From NCBI GenBank assembly GCA_008694505.1, contig VZDJ01000090.1:6317521-6381520 (forward strand): a stretch of DNA of 64,000 nucleotides. Reading direction: 5' to 3'. The translations under genes were made by a program, and so were the position numbers. Source of the stretch: Cyanoderma ruficeps (taxonomy: Eukaryota > Chordata > Aves > Passeriformes > Timaliidae). Below the pieces are notes generated by a model that worked only from the letters and a program-made list of their open reading frames with translations, was not told where the DNA came from and made no database searches. Positions 38,301 through 53,300 of the stretch are shown piece by piece; position 1 is the first letter of the stretch; every line of letters starts with the position of its first letter.

Positions 38301-41300
38301 TTGTTCCAGAGTGGTCTTGAGAAGGAGAAGGGTCCTGAAGACATTAGGGATCCTGATGCCTACACGTAAGAGATACTTAGATAATGATGAAAGAGGTTTT
38401 CAAGTAGCTCTTTTCTCAGCCCATGTATTTCTTTTTGCCTACAAAGAGGAGAGACAAGTTGATCACTCTGAATTTGGGTTATTTCTTTGTGAAACACACA
38501 GTTTTTTCAGCCTTTCTCTCCATTTCATCTACTTTTCTCTGGCAGTAATTCAAATATTGAACTATGAGGCAGCTTCAGACTACAGAGACAACAAAAGGTC
38601 AAAGACCCTTGATGTTAGGAGTGTACAAATATACAGAAAGATGGTTTCTTTTTAAGTTTTCTTAAGAACCATTGAGTTCACTGGGAATTTAAGAGAGTCA
38701 AGGAAATCTAAAAGGTCATATAAACTGTAATCTTTCTTGTCTTGCATTGAGATTACACTATTTCCTTTTTATGCATTTTCAGTATTGAGGCATACAAGCA
38801 GAAAAAGGAGTATGAACGGAAAATGAAGGAAGCTGAAGAAAAGAAAAATAAGAAGAGAAAGGAATTAAGTGCACTGAGACAAGACTTTGTTTTTCTCCTT
38901 CAAAAGAATCAGGAGTTGCCCAAGCACATGCAGTTGCACAGAGAGGTACACTTGGCTTTTATGAGAGTCATTTACCTTTAATGTTGCTACCTATCATGTT
39001 GGGGCCAAAGACGCCCAATGCTTTGGATTAAGGTGGTTTTAAGAACATATAAATTGCTGGGACTTCTGAATCACAGCTGATGACTTGTGCCAATTAAGAA
39101 GCACAGGACAAAAATGTGGTTCTGTGTGGAGATAACTTCTGAAATAAAGAACAGTGTTGATGTGCATGCGACTATGGCAGCTAGGTAAAAATGTTTATTA
39201 TCATGACCTAGTAGTCAGAATAATGTGATGGTGGGTTTTCCATCTTCCTGTAGGAGTTTGAGATGGACCGTGAGATCTTTGAAGAGCTGGAAAGGCAGAA
39301 GCTACAGAGAATCCAGTTAGTGCAAAAGGAGCTGGCTTGGGAGAATGAGAAACAATTGATTGGACTGCAGAAACTACAAACACAGTAATTACCACTTTTC
39401 TTCTACTTCTCTCCCTGACCTTCCATGAGGCTTATTGTCTATGAAGTTGTACTTTCCACAAGGGAAAAAAAAGTGATTTTTTTTTTTCCTCTCTCATATA
39501 ATCAGTATTTCATCTGTTCTGTTCTGATTCTGTTCTTATTTTACTTGGAACATACACAAGAGTATATGTTCATATTTATGTGTAATTACTTCTATTGAGT
39601 CTTTGGTAAAAATGCAGATAGTCAAATGAAGGAAATTACATCATTCTGATTCACTTCTATATGAAGAAAGCTGGTTGAGACTGTTTGCCTGGGGTTTTGC
39701 CAGTAAGTTCAATAAGAACCAAGAACTCTTACTGAAATGTTGAAAAACAACCTGTGAAATGAATGCCTGTTTTTAAGACAACGTTGTGTGTCTGTCAGAT
39801 ATTGTAATGTCATTGCTAACACAACGTTCTCTATAAAATTTGAAGTTATGAAACAAACTTGCTCAAGAACACAAGCTTAAGCATGAGGTGCATTTTGAGT
39901 TGGTTTTCGTAGATCTAGGTAAGAGCTGAATTAAGAGATATCATTAATAGTAGCAATAAGAGATGTAATAATAGAAGTAAGAGATGAATTAGTAAAATAA
40001 ATACACAATAAAAAACACCTTGTGCACACAGAGTATGTGACTGGAAAAAAGGATAGAATCAACATGTTTTTAATCAGTTCTTAATGGAAGATGAAAGTTA
40101 CTGTCATGAAGAACCTGGTGTAAGTTTCAATATTGGGAAAGGTCTTAATGAGATTATTCTTGAGCATCTCCATTCCTAGATTGGATAAAAGTCAATAGAT
40201 AGTGTCAGATGTTGTCATGCTATGGCAATTACTTACTGATTTGTGGATTTACATGTAATGATTGCATCTGCAATAAGTAGACTACACTATTCATGCCCTA
40301 TGGTCAAAGCAAAATGGTATGTTGCCCTCACTGACATCAGACAATTTTGTCTAATTTGGGATTCCAGGTTTCGAGACTCTCTGGAATTTACTCTCACTGT
40401 TCATGCTATTCAAAGCAATCATCAGATTTCCACCTACAGCCTTCTAACAGTGTCTGAGAAATACACCCAAGATAAGAAACAGGAGGACAGCAAGTGGGAA
40501 GTACTTAAAGAGAAGCAGACGGCACTTAAAGAGACAGAACAGGCAGAAGAGGAGATCCCCAGAAAGACACGCCCTGTGCATAGAGGTAATGAGAACCATT
40601 TAAATCTTTCAGTGATATGGTTTCTGTCTTTAAACTCAGTTTGTTTCCCTGAGTCCAAGATAAAGAAATACATGTGTAAGTTCAGGTAAAGAAATACAGT
40701 TGTGATGTGGTTTTTTAGTACCTACATACAAAGTAACACTCATACATAGTTTTCCATGTTTAGACCACTATCAGCAGTTGTCTGTCAGCCCCATAGGTAG
40801 AATGTGACTAAAAGTCAAGTCAAAGAACCTGAATACTTTCAGAACATCCACTGCAATGGAACTATCCTGATTTACATCAGCTCTACGGGAGTTGTCTGAG
40901 GGAGTTTCCAGTAGCTGGGACTGCACTGTGCTGCATGGTACTACATCTTCACATGGTTATGTTTTATTTCAGAAAGTGTAGTTTTTGAGGATGAGGATGA
41001 AATGCTGGAGACACCAGAGGTCCGAAAGTCAACCACACGTTATATAGAAAGCAGACGTGAGAAAATCAGAAGACTTGTTGAGAAATATGATGCTCTAAAA
41101 GCCAAGATCATGAAGAGGAGGGCAGAGTGGCATGAATTGTGAGTCTTGAACTGGACTCTGTTCCCTTTTAGTTCTGCTTCTTGTTTGAGGTCAAATAATG
41201 CTATTTAGCTGTCATATGGCACTTTAATCTCCCTGCTTATGTATTTATATTCCTAAGGGTAGTAATTAAAACAGATACATTTTCATATATCTCTAAGTCT

Positions 41301-44300
41301 CGAGAGAGCATTAGAATATATTTATTTCCTATAGTTCCTCTAAAATACTATCAAATTTGAATTCAGCTAGGTAGCTGCATTTTCAGATAGGGAGCAAAAT
41401 GTGTCTAAATTAATCATGCCTGAGAGACACCTGTGTCATTACAGTCAAGTCTTAGTGAATCCTGCCAGCCCCACATGGAGCAGGCCCTGTAACAGCTGGG
41501 TTGGGTCAGCAGTCTTAGCATCTCAGCCATCATGTGAGTGTTTGTGATATGCCTTCATGCTCCATGCTGGTCTTTATCTTGAGAGGCAACAAAGGGGGAC
41601 AGGCCATCTTTCACAGAATCATAGAATATCCCGAGTCGGAAAGGACCCACAAGGATCATTGAAGTCCAACTCCTGTCCTTGCACGTGGCAGCCTCAAGAG
41701 TCACACCCTGTGCCTGAGAGCATTGTCCAAACACCCCTTGAAATCTGTCAGGCTTGGTGCTGTGACCACTTCCCTGGGGAGCCTGTTCCAGTGCCCAACC
41801 ACCCTCTGGGTGAAGAACCTTTTCCACATATCTAACCTAAATCATATCTTTGAATGACCACTTTTTCAAGGGTGGGTTAGATGGGGCTTTGTGTGACCTG
41901 GTCTAGTGGAAGGTGCCCCTGTCCAAGGCAGGGGCACTGAACAAGATGACCTTTAAGGTCCCTTATAACCCAAACCATTCTGTGTTCATGGAAATAGAGA
42001 AGTTCTTCCTTAGGAGGTGAATGGCAGGGAATGGGACCAATGTAGAGTCAGAATACAAAGCTTTTAAGGTTATTTAACAACATAAAGTAGGATCAGGTAT
42101 TCTGTGCTACAGTCTGGTAGATTGTTGATGTGCAGCACCCTGAAACTGCTAGCAGCATGTACTCACTTAACCCAGAACTCAGCCTGAGTGTGAAGGTTTA
42201 AACTTTCCCATGGCAGAGCTATGTTTTAAGAGTTCTTAGGGAAAAAAAACCAAAACAATCTGAGATTTTCATTTAAATGTGAAAGAATATTCTTTCCAAA
42301 GTAGCCACACTTTTCTGAAAGAGATGTATCACTCTTTCATCTCCCAAACTTTGCTGCACAAGTCAGAGGGTGTGAATTGACTGTTTGTTCATTTGCATGC
42401 TTTCTGTCTTGAAGTTCAGCTTTATTTTGTATCTGCCAGATACAAGAGCAAGCCTAGAGATAACTATGAGAATGCCAAAGATGCTGAGGAAATCAAAGAA
42501 GCACGGGAGAATATAGGATGTTACAGGCTGAAGACTGCCACTAACTATACACTCACTGAAGAGGATCATATAAGCACTGAGAAGAAGATGATGCAGCTTG
42601 CAGTCCTGGAAGACTTGGTATGTAAAACTGTGTATATTGCCCCATTTTTGGGAGCAAGTGAGGATAGTGTATTAACTACTGAAGAAATTTTTTGAAAGGG
42701 ATTCAAAGGGAGTGTGGGAATAGGTCTTGAAGGACAGACGGCTGTCTTGAGTAAGATTTAGTTACAAATCAGACCTTCTCTTGTGGACTGTCTTGTGTTT
42801 CATCAAACCCAAACCTGAATCAATCCAGGGTGGCTCTTTATAAATGAAAAAGAGCATTTACCTTTACTAGTACTTCAGCAGGAACACCTGTCTTTTTTAA
42901 TTATAAGTCTTACAATCTAGTAAAACACTGAGCTAAATAACCCCTGCCATGAAATACCTTCACAAAAACAGGGATGTGAGCAAGGACAAGTGTTCTAGTG
43001 TGGCCTCTCTCTATTTGCACTTTGGCAATCACTGCTTCTGGAATTGCAATCTTCCTGAAAAACCAGGTCTTTTGGAGCCACCTTGCTATAGCAGGACTCC
43101 TACAGTTACCACACATCTTCTAACCACGAAGACACAATAAGTTCAAATTTTGTGCAGTATCTTTGTTGCTTTCCTTGTGACTTCTTTCCCCACCACCCAT
43201 CTCATGGGAATGGTTTTTCATTGTACTTGGCTGGAGTGCAGAAGACTGACTTTGGATAACTTTGACAGCAAGGTCTAAGCATTGCAGAAGCAATGCTGCA
43301 GTCTCAGGGGATTTGTTGGACCATTTTAGTCTCATGCTTGGGCTTCAGCACTTCACTGTAGTGCTGATGCTACCAGATATCCAGTGATTAACCTAACTCA
43401 TTAGGACAAACAAAGGGAATAGTTCTCATCATAAATTCTGGGTTTATACAGGTGAGGAATTCCAGTTGCTTCAGGTGGGTGGTGTGTTATTTTCTTTTAT
43501 AAAGATCAGAGAAGTTTCTGCCAAGTATATTAATGATAAATCACATTCAATTATTACTTCACATAGAAAGAGTCAACTAATACAGTGTCCCCTTTTCACA
43601 GAGCAATTACGAATCCTAATGTTAGCCTTCTTGAGTTGGGTAAGACTACTTCCTGTGGTGGAGAATCCTACTAAAATTGTTTTTCCTTTGCAGATCCATG
43701 AGATGAAAGTGAATATGAACAAAGAGATTGTGTCTTTGCGGGATCTCAAGGTTTCTACCATTGATGAAATCAAGAGTTTAGTGAAGGAAGTTAAATCCAT
43801 ACAGGCAAGCTTAGATGTATCAGAACATCTCCCTATTCCCCTAATTCCTCAGTTAAACCCAGATGAGGTTCCTGAAAAAATAGTTGAGTACAACAGTGAC
43901 GTCCTCCTGAAGTTCAAAGAGGAGCAGGAGGCCAAGGCAAAGCTCAAGGAACCACTGGAAGGGTGTCCCTCATCTCGTGCATTTAGGCACGTGTTTCTTC
44001 AAACCCCTCCAGTGGAAGAGGGTCATGGATCAACTGTGGTCACAGAGGAGAAGAATGCTTTTGGGATGGAGAAAGCAGAGCCGACAGAAATGGAACTGGA
44101 AATTTTAAAGAGGGAGAAGATAAAAAATCTATACTTGCAGGAGACTTTGATTAAAAAGGTAGGAAATTGAAAGTTATTTTTGTCAGATTAAAAAATCCCA
44201 CTGGATCATAAATGAAACCAAAATTCCTTCTGTCTCCGGATTGCAGCTAGTTTTGCCTTCCTGCAGTCCAGGAAAATGCTAACTGTTGCAAATTTACAGT

Positions 44301-47300
44301 GTAAATCAATATAAATCCATAACTATAACCTGTGTTCTGACTATTATAATTTGAAAAAAAGATCTTAGATTTCTTATTGATTGTGCCATGAAACTGTGAT
44401 GTTAGTGGGCAAAAAACCCCAACAAAACAACAAAAACAAACAAACAAAAGAAGGATAAGTAAAATTTTAGACATAACTTGAAAATTAGAGTTAAAAGTTA
44501 AAAAAGCAGCAGCACAACAACTTGATAGATTCATGTTCTCAGCTCTTAAGTAATGGTAGTCTCAACTTGTTGGTCCAAAAATTACCGTGTAGGGTTAGAA
44601 AAAGTACAAAAGAGAGTAATCAAAATGCTTAGTCATGGAAAAGATTCTTTAAAAGGTTCGTCTAGTGGATGGAGTATCTTTGGCTGGCAAAAAGGGCAAT
44701 TGAAATGGTTTTAGAGATGTGATAAAATTCTGAATAGTAAAGAAAAAGAGAGTGTGAATCACCTCTTACGGAGAGATATCAAATGAAATGGTCACATAGA
44801 AAGCTTGAAGCATGCAAATGAAATCCTCAGCCCTAGGATGTGGGGGAAGCTATAATTTGAAAGTGTAGAAAAAAATCCATTCGAAGCTGTTGAATACAAG
44901 CATATTGCTTCAAACTCAGGATGCACCTAATTCAGAGTTTAGGAGGGTACAGAGAGCAGTATACCAGAGGTGTGTCACTGTTCACTTGTTTGCTCCATTT
45001 CTTAGCATTTCTCTTCTAATTTCTGCTACTGGGCATTGATTCTTTGGTCTGCCTCAACACAGACACCCCTGTGTTTGTGTACGAAGGTTTTGAGAGAATA
45101 CTGAAATCTTGCTGTGAACATCACACACCTGTAGGTTACTGTTAGCAGCTGCTAGTACTTATTCAGCTGTAAATGTCTAAGGGAAGAGCTAGCAGTTATT
45201 TCAAAAAGAGTCTGTCAAGGCAGAAGAGTTATTTATTGATGCGTCTGGGATTGTTACATAAAGCACTGTAAGCTACAGACTGCTCTAAAACATTCTCTGA
45301 GGGATGGAGGAGATGCCGTGAAAGATTCCTGTGAAGCCCTGGTGATTCTTTACTATTGTGCTGAGAACAAAGACACGTTTGGGATTAACTTTGTCTTTCT
45401 AAGTGCATCAGTACTCTCTAGGAAATAGCATGTCTGAGTTGTTGATTTGGCAGAGAGAATTTTCCCCTGCTGCTCCCTTCTCTAGCTTTGCATGTTTAAC
45501 TGCACTGGTAGTACTTTTCCTGTTCCTGATTTGATGCTCCTTTGCTCCAGATCAACACACTGGTGATCAGCTTCGATGCTGAGCTTTGCCTTTTGCGGCA
45601 CAAGAAACTGAAGATGGATGTGCAGATGAAAAGTGCTGCTCTGCGCTGCCTCACGTGCTGTGAAGAGCTGCTTATCCTGAAGGAACTTGAGGTACATGAG
45701 GACCTTCTAAAGGAGCAAATCTGTGCCCTCATCAATGAACAGGAGGACATACAAGTAAGTAGGCCATGTGTACCATAAATTTAAATTTCACAGTACCATT
45801 AATGCATGGCTTGAAACAAAAGCAAACCATAAAGTAAATGGTGGCATCCTTTGGCTTTGTTTTAGCACCATGCAATGACTAGTGCTAAATTTTGAGAAAC
45901 AAGAAACTCTTGATGATCAGCCTACTAGGATGGTCACTTCTAACTTCCAATACTTAATTTTTTAATAATCTTAACATTTGTATTTTAATAGAACATTCAT
46001 GATATGGCATAAATGACTAATCACATACTGTAGGAACATAACGTCTAGGTGATGCTTGACTGAACTATGGGTTTATTCAAAAGAGAAAGACAAGTTCTGC
46101 ACTTCCAGGTCTTCACAGATGCATCTTACATACATACACTTGGGTTGTACCTTTTAACTGAAGTAGTTTCTTGTTGGTTTAGTCAAAATTGAAGAGCTAC
46201 CTTGCACAAATAGAGGATAGAAAATGTGAAATTGTGATGCTTCAGGAACGTGAGAAAGCTCTTTACGCCAGCTTCGAAGCATCCCTTGGAGAAGACAATG
46301 AATTTGCTGATTTTCTGACCGATATTTTGAAGAAGGAAGTTGAGTATGTGGAAAAAAAAGAAGTAGGAAGAAAAGCAGGTTGGAGATTTTGTTCTTTTTG
46401 CTTTATGGATTTGTTACACATATTTCTATGTGGCCAGATACATGTCTCTCAGTCTAGCTGGAGCCCTGAGTACACACAATATTCCAGTCAGTTCAAAAAC
46501 CCGTAGGTCAGACCTACCCAGATTTGTTTATAAACTGACAGTGTGTTCTGTGGCTGTCATCTTGAATGATAACAATGATGTAATCCAGTTTCTAACGTGG
46601 CTGTAGCTGGTCTGATAACAGCTCCTGCAATTTACATCCTGTAAGTCAATACTGAGGACTGATAATTGGTTAGGGGAAGAGGCACATAGATGCTTTCTAT
46701 GCTGTACCAATGGGAGCTATGGATAAGTGATTAGTCAGTCACACTTGTGACATTCTGCTCTAATCTGTCCATGGACTAATGAGAGATCATAAACCTAATC
46801 TGCAATCATCTATTAGTCACAGGACTAAACATATTACAAAATGATTCAATTTGTCTTAGTGACTCAGTTTTAAGCTGTTAGAGCTAGGCAGTCTTACTGA
46901 GCTAAAATACTTGTGCGCTCTCTGACCTGGCTTTTGATTTCAAGTGGGACATGATTAGCAAAAAGTGCAGACAATGGTGATGCTTTTATGGCAGATTTGT
47001 GCTTCCATATTCTGCTTGGTTGATTAATCTCTGTAGTAGAACAGTAAACCCACACTATTTAAGTTCCTAACACATATGAAGAGAGGAAATATATTGAAGT
47101 TAAGTCCCAAAAACAGGGGCTGCACCTGTGCCTGTTCTACTACTAGGTGATCTCTCTCTCTCTTTCTCTCTCATTTTTTCCCTCCTCTTTTTTCTTTTTT
47201 TCTTTCTGTGAAAACATCCCATCAGATCAATGCAATAGGCACAAGGTGCCTGGATTCACGTATCACCAGAGTGACCTTTCATGGGTTACTGAGCTTGTGT

Positions 47301-50300
47301 TTATCAGCACACTGGCATAATGCATAGCTGGTGGGTCTGGAGTGTTTTGCAAGCCAGTCTCTGTTTCTTTCAGATGAAGAAAATGAGAATGAAGAAGAGA
47401 ATGATGAAAAGCCTGACTTAAAGACTGATGAAGAGAATTGTGGATCTGAAGACGTAATCCTTGGTGACTCTGTTTGCCCAGAAGGTACCTAAGCTGTTAT
47501 TTCCTTGTGTTAACTAGTTGTTTAGGGGCAACATAGTGTGTTTGAAAAGAAAACACAGATTTTTTTAATTATTCACTGCATGGTAAAGTCACGAAGGGCT
47601 GGAATGTGTCTACCCCTCCTGTGTGCAGCATTTTCTGCCAGGAAACTATTGTCAAGATAATAAAAGCACTGGTAGTGTAGACTACCCTAATTTAAGAAGT
47701 TTGGAAAAATAAAACTTTGCTAAGCAGTACGGATTAATTATTTTGTGTAAAGAAGCATTCACTATTTCATGGCTGTTATCTGGAGAGAAAAGGCTCCTCT
47801 CTGGAGTGGAGCACTGGCAAGGCTGTAGCTGCTCTCTGGAAATCAGATGCCTGGCCTGGCTGGATCCCTCCTTGTTCAGGGAAATTCTGAGGGGAATCCT
47901 CATGCTGTTAATTGAAGCTCTTTGTTACCACCTCGTGGATTTATGCAGCAATTGCCTGTTGCTAGGCTGCTCTGAAAAGTTAGGAGCTTTGCTTTGCAAA
48001 ATCCTCTTCATTTGTGCATTCAAAAAAGGCAGGCAGCCTTTCTCCTTTTCTTTTGTATGAGCTTAGCTAATTTAGGATGTTGTTTTTTTAAAAAAATTTT
48101 TGGGTGATGTGTCAATGACCATGTAACAGCGCTGCTTCATTTTCAAGTTCGAACTTACCAACAATTCGCCTTTCCTTTTTTTAAAATTGGATTCTGACAT
48201 CATTTCCACAAATTGAATTTTTTATTAACTCCTCGTTCATCTCATTTTTCAATGGAATGTTGGGAAGAAATAAAGATTTTTACTTCCTATTAAAAAGTCC
48301 AAATTGATAATTTAATAGGGAAATTACATGTTGCATTATCCTCTTCATATTTGTCTCTTTATGTGGATTTTTTTTTTTTGCCTTTATTGGGCTCTCTTTT
48401 TTTATTATTATGCCTGCTGATTTGGGCATAATTATGTACTTGTTTAGCATTACTGAAATCACAGTATCAGATAGAAATTCACAGATCTTCCTTACCGTGA
48501 CACAGGTTCTATGAAATACAGCTTTGTTTACAAATAGAGCTATAAATGAGCCCTACAGCAAGTTCATGATTTACAGTGAAGGGTGTTATGGAGAAACAAC
48601 TAAGCGCTCACATAATTGAAGATTTTACTGCAACACAATAATTACTGGGGCTGCATTGCTTACAAAAGCTAGTATTTCAGCACTTGGCTTTAATGCTGGC
48701 TTTGATGCATTTAATTTGACCTCTGGAAACAAACTGTCCTGACTAAATGTAAAGAAGAAAATGATCCATCCAAGACATTCACCTGGTCATGGAGGCACGT
48801 GGTCCATGGGTTTATGTTTAAGGAAGCTCTAGGGAACCAAACCCATGGTGTTATTATGGGGAATGCTGGGAATGTGTGCAGCAGGAGAAGCTACCAGCTC
48901 TACCCAGTAACTCCAGTGCAGTCACAGTGAAAGTAAGAGTGAAAGTAAGCTCTTCTTTGACCCTTTTCCTCCCTAGGCTGCAGTGAGGATCTCTTCCTGA
49001 ACACCATCCAGCTCCGGCAGCAGCGGATAGGCATTGAAAAAGCTTTAGCAGAGGAGAAGAAAGTTGCTGCTGACCTCAGAAAGGAATATGATGCCTTGGC
49101 CATAAAGGTATTGTAGTGTTTTCTCAGCAAGCATCAGCATGTTCAATGTAGTACTAGTGATTAGTGCTAGTCTAAGAATTAAAACCAAATTCCTAACCCT
49201 CTGAGGGGCCTCCGTTTGGGAAGAGATATCTGTGGTAGCACAGAGGCAGGAGGCAGCCTGGCATGGGTCACCCGTTTTCCTGAAAAGGGTAAATCGAGTT
49301 GGTCCAACCTTAGTTTTCATGGGGCTGGATCCAGGCTTTAGGTCCAGTTCCTTCCCAGATGTGTAGCCTAATGCAGCAGCAGGAACTGGATTCTCTGGTT
49401 TGGATGAAACACATGGTGTGGTCTGGCCTGTCCTCTGTGTGTGTGTGTGGGAACAGAGATAGAAGGATTCTTACCCTAACACAAATCCAGGTTACAATAA
49501 ATGCATAAAAATTCTATTCTTTCATCTATTTTGATTACTTTTTGTTATTTTCCATTGCTCTTTGTCACGGGTAATCACTGAATAAACTCTTTTGGTACAA
49601 ATTTTCCATTTTGCTTTCTTGAACTCCTGCATTCATTAAGAAATTTGATTTGTATTAATTAAAAAAATACCTTATTTTGAAGGGTTATCTGGAAGAGTGA
49701 GCATGCTACCAAAATAACATTATGCAAGTCTTGCACTTTTTTTGTCTCAAAAATGTTCCATCAAGCATGCTTAACATACAAAGTTTTTTAGTTTTTAAAG
49801 GCTTTCCTAAGTGCCAGTTGCCACATATTCACCCTGGGGCATGACATTTGAGTCTGAATTGTTTCTTTCTCATGCAGAAACAATAAGATTTTCCAGGCAT
49901 AAGACAATAAAAATTATCTTGCAGGCTTTGTAGATCTACAGCTGTTTTAGATGCTAAACAAAGCATCTGTCTCTTGATAAATACAGGGCTTCTCTAAGGA
50001 GACATTCCTGAGTGTACATGTGTGCAAAGGTATTCAGGTTACAATCATGCTTGAATATATGTAGGTGATCCTTGGGTTTCCCTATGAAACTCACCTATCA
50101 TAAGTAGTTTTAAAAAACCCACATTTTTATATACTGCTTTCCCTTTGGATCAAGAACTCTAACAGAACCTTGTTGCCTTATGTATTCTAAGTATCACAGG
50201 ATTTTGTTTGTCCACAATTTGTCTTTCTGCAGGCAAAAAAATTAGAAACCAGTCTGGACACAACAAACAGGGAACTGGAGGCCTTTCAGTGGGAAAAGCT

Positions 50301-53300
50301 GCACAGACTGAATGAGCTGGATGTAGTTGTGCCTTTGAGACTCCATCAGGTAATTCAAGATGTTGTGCATCTGCATGTGCAGAGTGCCCTATGTACATCT
50401 AAACAATGGTGTTACTGTTCTTTGGGGCCCTTAGTTCCTGATTCCTATGGTCTCCTGGGAGGGAAATGCCCTTAACTGAACTTCATGCTGCAATTTCCTC
50501 CAGAATCCCCTTTTCTTTTTTCCTTCTCCTGTACTGACAGAAATGAGGTAAGGACAGGCAGGCTGGCCCATTGATGAAATGTGCATAGTCTTCACGTTCT
50601 GTATAGGTTTGGTGTGGTATTCTCCTTCAGGTCCATACCTACTGATATTCTCCTGGGGAAAAAAAAACAAATCAAAAAAGCCCCCAAAACTATTGAAACT
50701 AATGGGAATTCTGCCCAATTCAATAATGCCACTTTGGATACAATGCATTCATTCACACAATTCCCTGGCCCAAAAAAAGAGTCATGCCCATGCTTAGTAG
50801 TACCTCGCTCACTAGCTCTCTTTTGCTCACACACTTGATAGAGAGAGACATCTCCATCACCCTTAGTAAGCAAAGCCAGCCCTGCTTATTTCTGGCTGCT
50901 TTTGCAGGTGCACTGCTTGGTTGATGGGGAGATGCCCCGTGACTTCTCCCACACTTTAGTATTTACCAACCAGAACTTGCAGTACCTGCGGAAAAGAATC
51001 GTGGACCAACGTAATGAAAAGAGAATGCATAGAGACATCCATAAGAAGGCCAAGGAGCAACATAAGGAGCTTCTCCAGGACAAAAAGGAGATGGAGAAGG
51101 AGATTAAACGTGAGTAACACAGACTGTGAACAGCACAGTATTGCTAATGTTCCTTCTGTCCCTCTCACTGGGTGTGGGTAACTCACCACCTCTGTCTCTA
51201 TACTCGCACAGATGTCACAGAGGGTTACTGCAGAAAATAGAACAGATCAAGTGGACTGTTTTAGTGGAGTAGCAGCTCTCCAGCACTGCAGAGTCATCAG
51301 GCTGTGCAAAATAATTTGGGAACTGAGTATAAGTAGAGCTGACTGAGATGAAACACTGGAAGTCTGGACACATGTTTGCTATTTCTACTTGTACACCTGA
51401 ACTCTTAGGGAAAAAAAGTAGTTTCCCCAAAGATACATGAGCTTTTTCTGGCAATTTCCTCCCCTTTGTAACATCTGAAGAAGGAAACATGCCCTAATCA
51501 AAACACTTTCCCTAGAGCCAAGCCCAAAGCTGTGTCTAGCACCACCAGGCCTGCAGAGGCCCTGTACAGCCTGTGGTGTGAGAGTGGCTTTACTAGGACT
51601 GGCTTAGAGTGTGACTTAGTGAGCACACAGGCATAATCATGGACAAGGACAAATGGCATGACTGAGCTGTGAGCTCTGTGTGGTTTTGTGTGAATTATTT
51701 ATTACAGAGCAAATACCAAAGAGCTCAGACAAAAGGCTGGGGTAAGGCAGAAATTCTTACAAACCAATGAATGACAGTGCTGCCATTTGTGCCAATGTCC
51801 CTCTGTTAGGACTGGAGGAGAGGTGCAATGATCTGATGATGGAGAAGTTTGGTCGGCTGGTTGACTTTGAAGCAGTTCAAGTCCACTCTGTTAATATACC
51901 CATGGAGCAGATGAAAGTGAGAGTAATGGAGAAAGAGTATGAGCACTTCGTGGAGCTCAAAGAATGGGAGGTAAGCAGCAGGAAGAGTGTTGTGATGTTC
52001 TATTAAGGCTTAGTTTCCCAGGGGGCTGAAAAGTTACCCTAAAATCTTTTGTGAATATGCTCCTGTTTGATTTTTTTTTTCACTTGTACTTAACAGACCA
52101 TAGTGTTCAACTCCAATTTTCCATCATCACTCTGCTTCAGTTGTTGGTGCACATCCTATTTTTCACTGAGGTAGTTGATGTCTCTGTTTTGCCTTCTTCA
52201 AACACACTGTCCTACTTCATTCCCTAAGTGAAGCTCTTGCAGAGTGCTTTTCTCTGGTTCTCAGGTAGCATTCAGCACCTCCTGCCTTCTCTCAGTGCCT
52301 TTGGTGACAAACTGAGTACAGGGCATGCTCTGGCTCATGCCTGGGGTGCCAATCTGTGCAGTCGGACAAGTTCATGTCTCCATTTGGTGGGGCCGAAGGC
52401 TCAACTGCTGTGGTGCAAGCAGGCCACACACTTATGCTGCCCTTACAGAAGAGCACAGGAGGGTACAGAAGTATTATGTACCTAATGGCTTTCTTTTCCC
52501 ACACTTTTGCCTAACTGCTTTATTTACTTAGACATTTGTAATTTATATAACTTGAAAACAAAAAGATGACATTGCACTAAAGGTACTCTGGGATCAGGTG
52601 CTGTGGCAGGATCAGTCTGTTGTTTACCTGTGACATTTACATTGGGCCGGGCACTTCTTCCCCACTCCACACTTTTTGTCCTTTCTCATCCCAGATCAAT
52701 GTTTTACATCTTTCTAGGAAAGAATTGTAGTCCTGCAGCATCAGCTGACAAAGCTGACAAGGGAAAACACCAGCAAGCTGCACCAGCTGAACAGGTTTTG
52801 CCATGAAAAGCATCAGCTCGAAACGGAGCTAGAATCACTGATGACAACTGGTCAGGTGAGCCTTTTAGCCACTGCAGTGCTTGCAGGTGTGGGACTGCTC
52901 AGAAATGGGTAAGGGATCATCTGAACCCTCACCAGCTCCCTGGTCTCACATCCTGCTCTGCAGTCAGCAGTGGGAGTGGGACAAGCTGAATGGCTGCTCC
53001 ATACCTTAGCATCTCTCCCTTAGCTGCTTTCTAAGACTGAAACAACCTCATTTCTAATTAAAATATGCCTTGAAGGAATTAAAAGAATATTCCTTTGTTA
53101 CATGGAAACAGTCATATTACAGTCATGTAACAGCATTACAATGAGCAGTAGATTTATTACTCTGTACCAGGGAGTAAGTTACTGAACCTTCACTCTTTCA
53201 CATAGTTCTGCCTAAGGTGTGGAGAAGTCATGGATATGTCCTGGTTCTTGGAAAGCTTCACTTTCCCTGCTTGAAATAAATTTCCAGTGTTCATTCTCCT

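Noticed and set aside
43466..43693. Upstream part of the 234-codon ORF
   Set aside because: Reads through intron into exon 25; the TTTGCAG acceptor and phase show the coding part starts at 43,694.
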